Positions 11,262 through 22,614 of a stretch of DNA of 64,000 bases are shown in pieces; position 1 is the stretch's first letter; every line of letters starts with the position of its first letter. The notes beneath the pieces were generated by a model. The model saw only the letters and a list, made by a program, of their open reading frames with translations. It was not told the DNA's origin and ran no database searches. The stretch spans positions 1,612,001 through 1,676,000 of the forward strand of contig JANTUC010000006.1 of the NCBI GenBank assembly GCA_026873275.1. Direction: 5' to 3'. The stretch comes from Pseudopithomyces maydicus. Taxonomy: Eukaryota > Ascomycota > Dothideomycetes > Pleosporales > Didymosphaeriaceae. The position numbers and the translations under genes were made by a program.

Positions 11262-14200
11262 ATGAAGGTTGAGGCCCCTGCAGAGTTCCATGGCTTGCGG
11301 GATGGATTATCACACATTCGACGCCGTGAAGCCGAAGAGGGGCTCTCCCACGTTACGGCAAGAAGTCTTGGGGCTCTCTTCGAATCAGTGATTCCACCTA
11401 TTCCAAGTCTCACGGCAGCATATGGAAAACGCGTATCCGAAATAATTCAGCGTTTGGAAGGCGCACCACACAAGCTACATGCTGGAATGTTTGCTGATCG
11501 AGCTGGTGTGAATGGAACCTCTGACTGGGCAGCAGCAACCTCAGGACAGAGCTCGATTGCTATGCACCTACTGGCGTGCATGTTGGCACGGATCTGGAAA
11601 CCAACTGAAGCTATATCTTTGTGGGTGGAGTTGGTAGAACGACGAAAACAAGAAATCCATGAAGCCCACAATGACTAATGGAATTGGGGCGATCATGGCG
11701 GCTCAACAGATATTCACGAGAGAGCAACTGTCTGCCTGGAACTCTAGTGCAAGGTCTTGGCTTCAGACTGCAGACACAATAAAGCGTCCTCAGCAGACAC
11801 AGCTAATGCTCATTATTAACAATGTCCGAATGCCAGTAAATGGTAGCAAAGAGCCATATGAAAGTGTTGTTAGGGCATGGACATCGGCTATGAAAGCTAT
11901 AGAACGGCTAATTAGCGGTGTACCGCAAAGAGTGCAAGATGGTTCAATTCTCTTAGCGATCTCATCCTGGCATCTCTATCCAAATATTCAGGTGTTAGCT
12001 GGGGAAGTGAAAGAAATTGACCAAAAAGATGAGCTCATGACTGACTCTGTACTAACTATCTCGGTCTCCGGTGCTAGTGCCACCAAAGAAGGGGTATTTT
12101 GGTCCTTGCCGTTATCGCGTATGCGATACTACTCCCCACCCGTCATGGCTGAACGGCATCTTGAATCTGAAACATCAAGAATAACGATGGAATAATTCCA
12201 AGTCGTTTTTCTCGGTGCAGTCATTGCTCAATGGAGACAGATCTGCTCAGACGAAAAGAGGTGTTGTAAGCTTATCGCCTGCCTCTATGAACGCTTTCGT
12301 ATACCCAAAAAAGTAATTCCGCAATGGTTCGTCATCCTTGCAAATGCATCTCTCCGAATTCTGGAATCAGATGGGCCTATACAAGCACAGTTTCTCAAAT
12401 TACTGAAGCTGGGCGGAAGACGGTGCGGTGCATTTCTCAATGATCCAGGTTATAAGCAGCCATGCTTTCTTGGACTGGAATACTTCCACGTGCTAATAAA
12501 ATCCTTGGACGATGTCGAAGACAGAATAAACCTTCTGCGGCGCGCTGCGGAGGCTCGAAAACTCGACCACAACGATGTCATCATCCGATACAAACAACCC
12601 TCTAGGATAAGCTTGATAGAGAATGACAGCTTTGAGTTTTCCTCAGCAATGCCATATACGCGAAGCTCGCACAAAAGAACGATAGAGAGATGCGAAATTT
12701 CCAGTTTCGGGCACCAACGCATCGCTATTGGCCGCTGCTTCAAGAGCGAATTTTCCTGCGCTGACCGTTTCTTGTCATGCGGGTGTGTCGATCCAACAGG
12801 TGAAGAGTGTATCTGCAAGAAAAACAATTCCCAGTGTACAGAGAATTGTCATGGGGATACAAGCTCGTGCTGTTCAATAGATCCTCCTCTGCCATTTGAA
12901 TGTGAGACAGGGTGCTCGGGTGAAGGATCATGCGCAGGATGCTATAATCGCATTACAAAAACTGCTGCTGACAAGAAAGGCGAGGAATTCTTTGTGGTGG
13001 GTCCCGGATCATTCAAAGAGTTCGACGAGCCTCAATTTCTGATTAGAAAACCGGGAGAAGAACAAATGACCACATATGAAATTATCTTGGGAGACGGACA
13101 AATTGCTGCGCTATTCAAAAGAAAATCATGTGCGACATACGATACGTATACAAAGGATTTTGACGACAGACCATCAGCAACCATGAATGAAATCGAAGCA
13201 GTTGTGTCATCGAGCTCGTTCAACCCTAAAAAAATGAAGCTTATGTCTTGGGGGAAGAATCGGTCCGACCGCGGATCACAGCAACAATTGCGCTCCTTCA
13301 GAGCACTTGCATTTGCTTCCAGATTGTATGAACAAATGAAGGGCGCTACAGTCAGTATCGAGGTGATCGGGACACCTATACACAGCGTTCACTGGGCAGC
13401 TCCATCAGCTCCCACGAACGAAGATTGGCGGAGGTCTAAATCATTTAGGAGAAGTCTTTCTCCGCTTGATGGACATGGTGGACATGATGGACTTGATTCT
13501 GGCTTCAATCCCGCAGTCCATGAATTGTTCAGAGATGAGACATCCATGGAAACACTCGAGGAGGCCAGCGGAGCGTTTAGCGTTGGCTCTACTGAACCAG
13601 ACTTTTCTTCTCCATCATCAACTATACCCGAGGAGAAAACAGAAAGAATTGAGCGCAAGCGATCAGTCGATATGGAATATCTCCTAGCAAGATCTTTTGC
13701 ATGCATAGCATGGTTCGACTCGGGAGAATTTGATATTGCGCCTAGAGATCTGCACAGAGTGATAGCGCTGGCGAACGGAGATTCAATATATGTCGCATCT
13801 GCTTTGCTTGTAGACCCAACGATCGACACTAGCGAAGTTCCTATCAAGAGAGTTTTCGGAAACATTGGTCGACCGCAAATGAGTCTGCTCATCCCACCTT
13901 CCAGCCCAACAATAGCAGAGCCAAACCCTTGCTCTTGGCGGCTAATAAATCATCATACCTTCCATGGTACATTCCCAAATTGCTTTACCAGCACATCTTT
14001 GCATCTTACATTCACCGACTTCGAGATGCCTCTAGATGTCGGCGCTCGCGGTCTTCGTGATCGGCAAGTAGTTCTTCTAGAATCTCTCGTGTCTATTGAC
14101 GATCGCGGAAGAAATATTGGAGACTTGGACGTACTCTCTATGTTCAGAAATAACGGGTTTTCACTGCAGAGAGTATGCTCACACCCAAAAGAACAGACAA

Positions 14201-14433
14201 CAGAGCGTTCCGGCAAGGATAATGTTGTGTCTCTGGATTGCTGGGATGATTTCCTAGATCTACCGCGACATATCGCAATATTCCGTGCATGTGATAACTG
14301 GCAAGCTCGTCTTGGTGCTGCTGCCGCCAGCATACAAGCAGGGAAGAGAATACTTGTTCTTCCTACGGCGCCATGCCTGCAGTGCGTAGATGATGGTGTT
14401 AAGAATGCTAATGCTGATATTATAATTGCATAG
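11262..14433 (+). CDS. Uncharacterised large protein (about 1,030-1,050 residues) with Cys-rich segment; frame interrupted
   Basis: Second gene of the unassigned pair. The chosen start is ATG 11262 (MKVEAPAEFHGLRDGL). The coding signal continues to TAG 14433 with two breaks. Near 11634-11709 the frame changes by +1; a 76-nt intron (GTAGAA donor, CTAAT branch site, CAACAG acceptor) would join the frames exactly, but the skipped sequence also reads as plausible protein on both sides, so a frameshift is the alternative. At 12193-12195 an in-frame TAA interrupts a frame that is open for 177 codons before it and 746 after; the sequence immediately after it (FQVVFLGAVIAQWRQICSD) looks coding. A Cys-rich stretch (CADRFLSCGCVDP, ECICKKNNSQCTENC, CSGEGSCAGC; about 12760-12950) could bind metal. 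The C-terminal third contains a conserved-looking block (ARSFACIAWFDSGEFDI, VFGNIGRPQMSLLIPP). Function unknown. Either a recent pseudogene or one with a sequencing error. Confidence 0.65.
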
Positions 14434-16221
14434 CATAAGTTGCTTCGTCGATAGAGGGGCTTATTGCTTAGTGTGCTATATTGAGAGATGTACATGAATG
14501 GTACATAAATTTGGTGTATGCCAGTTTCAATCTATCAGCGTTAGGGAAAATCAGACTACTACTTAGGTTTCCAATACAGAGCCGTTGCATCTTATTACTT
14601 TAAGCCGCAGAGAACTATTATTAACCTGAAAATTATCTCCCCAATTCAATGTCGTTTCACAGAAAAGGATATATGGTATGTATGCAATGTCAAAAGGGTC
14701 AAATCAATTAGGATAGAGGATCGAGATGGAGAGAACAGTGAAGTGAGAAGCGGGCAGCCGTGGAGGTGCTCAACATGATGTCTACATTTGTGACGAGAGC
14801 CGTGAGATATCAATTAGCAACAAATGAAACCTGGGGGCAATTGATGGACGTGAAAATGTATGCCGTAACAGAATTTGAAGCATGCTCTTGTCTATGATAC
14901 ACATCTCGGGAACAAGCAAGGAGGGAGAAGCAAAAAAAAAGTACATCCGTAACCTGACTTTGTGGCTAATTGCTGCGCAGTTACGCACCCCAAACTATGG
15001 TCTATTGAATATTGAACGGATGGTTATTTGAGATGGAGGAAATGATGTTGTCCACAAAAATACTTTTCCCGTGGGGGTCGGCCCATCAGCATCCCGCCGT
15101 ACAAGCGCCACTCTTAGCCATACAAAATATGTACAATTTCTTCCTTCATCCACAACGTGTCAAAAATACGAGCTGTGGAGCATCGACTCGTGGCTAGACG
15201 CAAGCGCAAAAGTAGTGCCGTGCGACGAGCACGGAAGAGGCAAGGTATTATACCCTTATGGAATACGAATGCACAATCCTGCCTCGAAAGTAGCGATGGA
15301 TCCGTCGAAACGTCGCACAAAACTCCCAATTCATCACCCCAGTCGTGTCCTTCGCTCAAAACGAATCCCTGCTGCTACAGCGACGTTCATTGGGTGCGGA
15401 AAATATGTGCAATGTTGACGTTGCGTTTGGTGTTTGCATGCTGCACGCTGGCTCACATGGTATTATTGCAGCCGTCTGCTTATCTTGACCGGTGCTCGCG
15501 GCTAATCAGCGTGTCGCTCGCTCGTGCATGGGCGAGTATTGGAAAAATGTCGCAAAGTATCGATTCTGCACGGCATGTGCGTATGCACGTAAGAATTTCA
15601 AGGCCGAGAAAGAGGCGGGTGCCGTGGACGGACTTGGCGGAGTAGAGGCTCGTATTGCGGCTACCGCACATGTGCTATGGGGTCCAGAGCTGAGATGGCG
15701 CTCGAGACTCGAGGACCATGTCGTCCCATTCAAGGTCCAAGGCCCAAGGCAACAACGTGGGGAGCTTGGATGGGCTTACGCCTCTTCGGATGCCCTTACT
15801 CCCCCTTGAGCCTTGTGCAGATACTTGTAGCGGTGAATGACTTTTCCGTGCGCGTAGCTGAGCTGGCCCTGGTTCCTGCATCTCGTATTCGTAACGACCA
15901 AACAACCAACGCTCGGCATTCGGTGGAGAACATCATTGTTCAAGCCACAAACCGTCGGAAGACCTTGAGTACCGAGAATGAGCGCCATAGCTGGCGTATT
16001 ATGTCCCAGCATCGGCGCCACAGCGTCAAGAAATTTCAGCCTTATTGTGACCACCAAGGAGAAGTAAAAGGGATGTAAGATCCGAGTTGCCGTACCGCCC
16101 GTCTATGAGATGTATCGTGAGCATCATGAGCGGGTTGCAGTAGAGGATGATCTGAGAAACAGAAGAGCTCTTATTTGTACGCTGAGCAGCGATCTGGCGA
16201 CTGTATATTAAACACCAAACA
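14434..16221. other. Intergenic, no supported gene
   Basis: Overlapping short frames occur on both strands (notably 15071-16078), but none has a domain, a plausible intron structure or a consistent frame. The right part is the 3' flank of the glyoxal-oxidase-like gene. Confidence 0.45.
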
Positions 16222-19200
16222 TTAATCGCACGGATGAACAGACCGAACATAAACAAAAACATTACCAAGGCCTTGTATCCAATCTTCCATTGGGACAAAA
16301 AAGAAAAAATCACTCTTCCCGTCTTTACACTCCTGGGAGATTGAAGCCTCCTTGCTGGGGCCAGTTGCCCAACTGCGCCGGATCTCCCCAATTCTCACCC
16401 ACACCGCCTTACTCGGAACACCCTGCGCATTGAGCGCAAAAAGCTGGAACCACCCCGGCGGACAGATATGCGCGTTTGGTGGGGCCGTGACTGTACAGCT
16501 GTTGCCCGAGCACGTGAATGCCGGGAAAATCGTCCTCTGTCCCATACTGTTTCCATGGGTACTTCCACCGACACCAAGCAGTGAGACCTTGGCAACTGCC
16601 TGGTCAACGCTGAATGTGTAAGACCCACTGTAAGCCCAGTCAGATTGACTCGAAGCAATCGTAACCACAGGTTGCACAGGGTTACCCATAAGGTATGGCG
16701 GGATGAAGACTTCGACCCTGTACTCTTGCGGGAACCGTTTATCCTCGGGATCTGAGCCAGAAACGAGAACGCGTCCGTCATCCATGAGAATTGCTTCCGA
16801 GTGATACATGCGAGCGACGGTGGTATTCGCTAGCACCGTGAAGCGATTGTGGAGCGGGCGTGAGGGCTCGTAGAGAACGGCGTTGAAGTTGGGGTCGGTA
16901 CCTTGTCCGAAGCCCGCTTGACCCTGGTGCGCACCATTGAGGATAAGGTATGTGCCGTCAGGAAGTGCGGCCATACAAGACATGACTCGTTTGGAAGGCT
17001 GTAGAAGTTAGACTTGAATAGGTCGTTGATAATGCAAAAGACAACTTACCATTCGTTCCAGTGTCCAATTGGAATTTGGTACATCTGGAGCGATAGTTAC
17101 GCAGTTATCAAGAGCGTTGCCTTGGTAAGGAGTGGAGCCGCCGCAAATGAGAACTTTAAGTGGGTCTGTGTATGGAGCAGATTGTGGCAACAACACAGCA
17201 GTGCCCTCGTTGGGATACGTCCTTCCACCGTCTGGTCTGTTCACCGCCGCCGGAACGTTTGGTAGCTGCTTTTTGACTTGCAAGGTAATTTCGTCAAGAA
17301 TAGCGGCTTCGTTGTAGTACTGAATGAAGACACCGCCGCTGGGAAGTACCGCTAAGAATGGATAGAGGTTGTTTGGATCTGTGCGATTCAGGTAATCGGC
17401 ATACAACACAGGTCCTTGCGTAGGTAGTATCTCCAGTGTGGGGACTGGTTTTCCATTCGATCCATCTTCACCACCGACAACGAGTACAGTACCGTTTGCC
17501 ATGATCATTGCAGTCGGGTACCATCTTCCATTCTGTAGCTTCAGAACCTTGACGTTCTCCTGCCAGTCGTTCTTGCCCCAGACGCCTGGAGAACCATCGG
17601 GCCAATACAGTCGAACACCAAAGGTAGCATCCAAAGCCCATCCACCAACATTAAGCTGACGGCCTACTTTGTCTGGCAATGTGAGTGAAGCTGAACAGAA
17701 TATGTCTGTCTTGACGTGCATTGGCCTCCATGCCTTCGCGAAGTTGTTAAGTTGCGCAACATCGAGTTCATAGGCGCCAGTCGAGTTTGGCGGGCCAGTT
17801 CCCGCCTTCTCAAGGAACGTAACCTTTCCATTACGTGCAGCATGTGTAACGAGAGGAACGACTACACCTCCGATCAGGAACTGGTACGCTCCGGCAGCGT
17901 TGCCGCTGGCATAGTTCCAATCAGCGAGATTTGGCCCCGTCCATTTGTACAGTGACAAACGACGAGCACCACCGCAGAGTGTCGTGACATTTCCAGTACA
18001 AGCGAATGAGCAATCGGATTCTGGGGCACTAGTTACCTGCGCTGACTGAATATCGCCTAAATCGCCACACTGAAAGTGGTTAGCTTATAATCGTTTCAAG
18101 CATATCCGTGGAAACCTACGTAGCATTCTTCTCCATATTCCAAGCCACCATATGCGTATCCGAAGTCGGAACATTGACTGATGCAATTGTTTGCCGTGTT
18201 GTTGTTTTGAAGGATGAGCTGATAGGGAAGCGCTCTCACACCGCCAGGGGCATCGTCATGAAGGCAACCAGCGTAAGCCCAATTATCTGGCAAGTCGGTC
18301 TTCTGTACGGCAGGAACGGAGTATACTGTAAGGTTCGCAGTGCTGTTAGAGTAGATACTCATTCTGTCGCCGGCACCGCAGAGCTGCGTGGCGTCACCCG
18401 CACATTGCATATTGCAATCAGATTGTGGGGCAGGTTTGGCTCCGTTTTGAAGGTAATTTCCGCAGAAACATTGGTAGGAATATTCAATGGCTGCCACGCC
18501 AAATCCGAGAGATGTGCAATTACCGATACACCTCTCAACAGTCATATCATTGGCGTCCTGGAGTTGGTTGGAGAATACTCGACCATTGGCGTTGTCTACC
18601 CAGCATCCTTTGTAATTCCAACTCCCTGGTAGCGTTGCAGGAACACCAGTAATGCTTGGCTTGGCACTAGAAGAAGTAGAAGTCGCCGATGTCGAGGCTT
18701 GTGATGAAGTCAATGAGCTTGTTGTGATGATCGGATCGTTCGAAGAAGAACTTGTGGCTGATGTACTATCGGAAGAGTTTGATGATGCTGAAGATATTAT
18801 CGACGAACTTATTGGGACTTCAGAAGATGTGGAAGAAACAGTATCGACAGATGACGTTGGAATGGAGCTTGTGCTTGGTGGAACCGATGAGGTGACTGCA
18901 ACCGAAGATGATGACAATTCTGTTAATGTTGTAGACGTGGAAAAGGAAGAGCTCGCAGAAGTTGCCAACGACTCGTTTGTGTACAGATTCAATCTGTTGC
19001 CACCGCCGCAATATTCTGTTTTGTTTCCGTTGCAAAGCTGATTTGGTCAGTCCTGAACTCAGGATCAAATATAAAACAAATCCATGGACCCCTTATGGGC
19101 AGATTAATTTCACTTACAGTGTTACAAGTAGAAGGATCAGATGCCAACGTTGCTTCGTTGTGAATCACATTACCACACCCTACAGGCGATTAGTCATCGT

Positions 19201-20038
19201 TTGTTGTGTTAAGTCTGAACAAGGATGAAGTAGGATACTTACAGCATTCTCCGTAGTATTCCACACCTGCATAGGAATAATCTAGTTGGGAACAGGCAGT
19301 TACGCAGTTTGCCACCGTGCTGTTCTGATAGCCTCCGGGAATAGCGTACGAGACTTCTGTGTCAAGAGTCCTTGCACCCGGGGTATCGCTGTAACCCGAT
19401 ATTAGCTTTCACTTTCCAACAAGAATTGAAAGAGAGGACTGGGCATACACATAACATCCTAGGCTTTGATACCCATCAACGCCCGGATTTACGGATGGCT
19501 CTTGAGAACCACCAGTACTTTGGTAGACTGACAATCGATCGCCTGCTCCGCAAGTATCGGATGAGTTGCCTGAACTGTTTCAGCATGGAGTCATGTGGTA
19601 CGGGTCAAGAAAGTCCGGACCGCTGCAAGCAAAACTACAATCTGAATCCGGGGCCTTCTTTGATGAAGTGCTGAGTCTATAGCCACACCAGCATTCTTGG
19701 GCGTACTCGGTGCCTGCAAAATCGTATCCGCCGTTTCCACAAAATTCCGTGCAGGCATCGTTGGTCATACTACCGCTGGAAAAACTAGAAGCGCTCAAGG
19801 AACGGCTTCCCACCGAGTCGCTGTACTGTTCAGTAAAACACCTTGATATATACTCTTGGAACAGGCGTACGTGTAACATCCTAGATAGTCCCAGGTAGAT
19901 GACTGGCCTAGTGCCACGTAGAGCTACGAGGATCTTGTGAGTGATTGTTGTTGAGGATGTTCTTGGGTAGGGGAGAAGCCATACATAGGAGAAAATTACA
20001 AGGGCCGAACAGCCAGAGAGGAGATTCCAGCGAGCCAT
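16222..20038 (-). CDS. Secreted glyoxal oxidase-like (AA5) protein with four WSC domains
   Basis: Copper radical oxidase that would oxidise aldehydes or alcohols and release H2O2 outside the cell (family knowledge). Nine exons: 20038-19985, 19923-19871, 19820-19621, 19569-19449, 19388-19243, 19179-19118, 19037-18120, 18069-17050 and 16998-16222; all phases agree, giving about 1,116 residues. A signal peptide is followed by WSC1 (YLGCYTDSVG), WSC2 (SLGCYVDTPG), a Ser/Thr-rich linker of about 115 residues, WSC3 (YKGCWVDNANG) and WSC4 (YAGCLHDDAPG), each with the usual Cys pattern, then the oxidase domain (about residues 560-1110). DIFCSASL holds the Cys of the Cys-Tyr cofactor; MYHSEAIL and GGSTHGNSMGQR hold Tyr/His copper ligands. 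At 16386-16389 a C4 run breaks the frame: one added base would read GGDPAQLGNWPQQGG and stop at 16325, the usual family ending, instead of the odd tail ending at 16222. Confidence 0.9.
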
Positions 20039-20926
20039 GATTGCTGCAGATCAACAACGGGCTCCCGCGAGCAGCTTTAACATCAAGAACGAGTGGAGGC
20101 CGTAGGGGCTATTGGTTATAGTGGCTATCAGCCCACGCGCACACGAGAGGCTTCAGAAAACGAAAGACGGAGAGCTGAAGACCCGCAGTTGCGCCCTCGT
20201 GGCAATGTGGAGCACTTTGCTCATATCGGGAAGTCGCTCGGCTGAGACTATTTGTTTTTGCAGAGCGTAAGCTTGTCAAACGGTGGGATGGGGTTGGCGA
20301 GTGGGCCGTCGGCCGTTGTGGAGCAAGCTTTGGAACCACGGATCTCGTGAGATCCAACGCGTTTTCAAATGGCAGTTCGTTTGGCTGAGAGCGAATAAAG
20401 GCATAGGCTGGAGGGGGTCCTGGTCAGCAGGAAAAGGCCAATGGCGAGGCTGCATGATGCGCAGATACGAAGATTGTTGACGGCGCAGGGTGCTTTCGGC
20501 ACAGCGAAAGCACCCATGCGACTATCGGCGATCCGAAGGATGGAAATAGCGGCTTGGGGGTTGCTTGCATGAGGCGGGACTGAGGGCCTCGATTGCCTCG
20601 ATTGCGGGTGACATTGAGCCATCCATCCCATGTCGTATCGAGCACAGCCCGTGCGTGCGCACTAGCCTCAAGGTGGTGGTGAGCTTGTCGGACCAGCCCT
20701 AGCCTCCGCTTGTCGCTATCTATTGGTTTATCCCACCCTGACTGGATGACTGGAGCTCCGAGTCAGAACGCATGTGGCCTTGATTGCATTATATTCGGAC
20801 CTGTGCCTGTCTAAGTATCCAGAATGTATCCCCTTCGCCAGCCTGTTCCCAATTACCGGCGGTATGCCGCCCATCACCTCCTTCACCCGTCAAACCCTCA
20901 GCCGTGGGACCGTCACCGTTGACCCG
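20039..20926. other. Intergenic between two minus-strand genes
   Basis: Promoter side of the WSC/glyoxal oxidase gene and 3' flank of the GH16 gene. No supported gene, RNA or repeat. Confidence 0.5.
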
Positions 20927-22614
20927 CTAGCACGCACCCTGGCTCCACATCTTGACGGATTTGACTGTGAGGCCGCGCTTGTCGCCTTCTCCCCACGTCG
21001 GGAGCCAATTAGCCATGCTGTCGAAGAATTCCTTGGGCGCCTGAGCGGTTATTAGCAAAGGTTGCAGAAGCATTGCTGCAGTGTGCTCGCTTACCGTAGG
21101 CGACTCGTTGCCCCAGGGCTTGTTGCCCACACCCTCAGGGAAGAAGCCGTTCGTGCCGCCGACAGCGACGTTGAGTATCAGGTAGAACGGCTTGTCGAAC
21201 GGCGTGTTCTTCTGCCCGCTCGACGCCCATGGGTTATAGAGAGCCGAATTGTTCACCAGCTTCTCGCTGAAGCCACCGCGGTTCCACATGAGCTTGTTGA
21301 ACTTGAGGAAGAAGACTTGCTGTGCCCTTGTCAGAACATGTCATCCATAAGCAGTCACCAGTACACGTACTAGCAGCCTGGAGTCGATGTATGTGAAGAG
21401 GTAATCCTCGCTCCATTCCAGACCAAACGTGTGGTATCCATTCGAGTAGTCGGTCCGTCTGAGTTGGTGCTGACCACTCGTCTTCCAAAATGCATCTACT
21501 TCCGGTAGCGGCCCCCAGTGCAGTGCGCTAATGATGGCATCTCGCCCTATTTTAACACATGGTAAGTAACTGATAGTCCCCCAGAGGTGGATACGAATAG
21601 CTTACCCCCGCTAGTGTAGTTGTCGCCGTGGTTGCCTCTGCTTTCGGCAATGTCGATTTCTCCCGAACGAGGCCACTCGCCGTATGTATCATTGTCAGGC
21701 ATCATCCAGATGGCGGGCCACAGCCAGTCTCCTTGGGGCATCTTTGCCACGACCTCGACCTTGCCGAAGGTAATGGTCTTTTTGCCTTTTGTGGAGATAC
21801 GGGCGCTGCGGACGGGATTGATGATGGTACCGGCCGTCTTGTTGGAGCGGATAGAACAATTGTCGATGCCTTTGGTGGTGCAGGTTCCATCGGTCTGGCA
21901 CACTACATGTCAGTGCCATTGACAGCACACGAGGGACTATGAAGCCATACCGTCAGATTGAGCACGTAGTTGTCAATGAGTTGGTCCCTTGAGATGTCGG
22001 TAGACTCTGTCGTCAGAGTAGGAACGATATGGAGACCTTCGGCGTCAGTGTAGACGTTCTTCGGGTCATTGGTTGTCCACTCGAAGGTGCCGGATCCAAA
22101 GCCACCTCTTTGGATCTCATAGTTCCAAGTATCCTTGTTGATGGACTGGAACTCATCTTCCAGGATCAAACAGTACTACCTGAATGTTAGTTCGCATTTT
22201 CATCATCTCACTTGCATGGTCCCACCTCATGATTCGTCACGCTGGCGTAAGCACGGTAGCATATGAAGGCGCCAATGGCGATTCCGAGACCGATGCTCCC
22301 GTAGAAAATGGCCCTTTCCCACTTCAGCTTTGGGTGTTTTGTGACGGCCCAAGGCTTTTCGTCATATTCGCCAGGGACAAGGCGTGCACTTTTGAACTTC
22401 CTCCTCCGGGGTTGTTGGAAGGCTGGAGGTGTCAGTAGACGTAGACATGTGGGTAGATGGTCACGGTACAATTTGTATCTGGTGGAGATGCATACGAGAC
22501 TGCTCTGCTGGCGCCTTGGTCGCTGATGGATGGAGCACGACTCTGGCGCAATGGTGTTGTGAATGGATTTGTGCCCGGGTTCGAGTGAACGTGAACAGAG
22601 GTCCGGCTCGACAT
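20927..22614 (-). CDS. Membrane-anchored GH16 family glucanase/transglycosylase
   Basis: Glycoside hydrolase family 16 protein, expected to act on beta-1,3-glucan or related wall polymers. Seven exons: 22614-22470, 22422-22226, 22175-21951, 21894-21606, 21546-21371, 21319-21095 and 21040-20927; phases agree, 456 residues. The ATG at 22614 gives MSSRTSVHVHSNPG and a cytosolic tail of about 85 residues, then one transmembrane helix (AIFYGSIGLGIAIGAFICY, about residues 86-104), so it is a type II membrane protein without a cleavable signal. The catalytic motif GEIDIAESRG places nucleophile and acid/base Glu near residues 268 and 273. Family flanks are clear: LNLTTDGTCTTKG, VEVVAKMPQGDWLWPAIWMM, ALHWGPLP, YHTFGLEWSEDYLFTYID and LILNVAVGG. 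It follows the WSC gene's promoter region in tandem, 888 bp away. Confidence 0.9.

Noticed and set aside
15071..16078. Cluster of overlapping frames on both strands
   Set aside because: None shows conserved motifs; the frames overlap one another and look like chance openings in GC-rich DNA.
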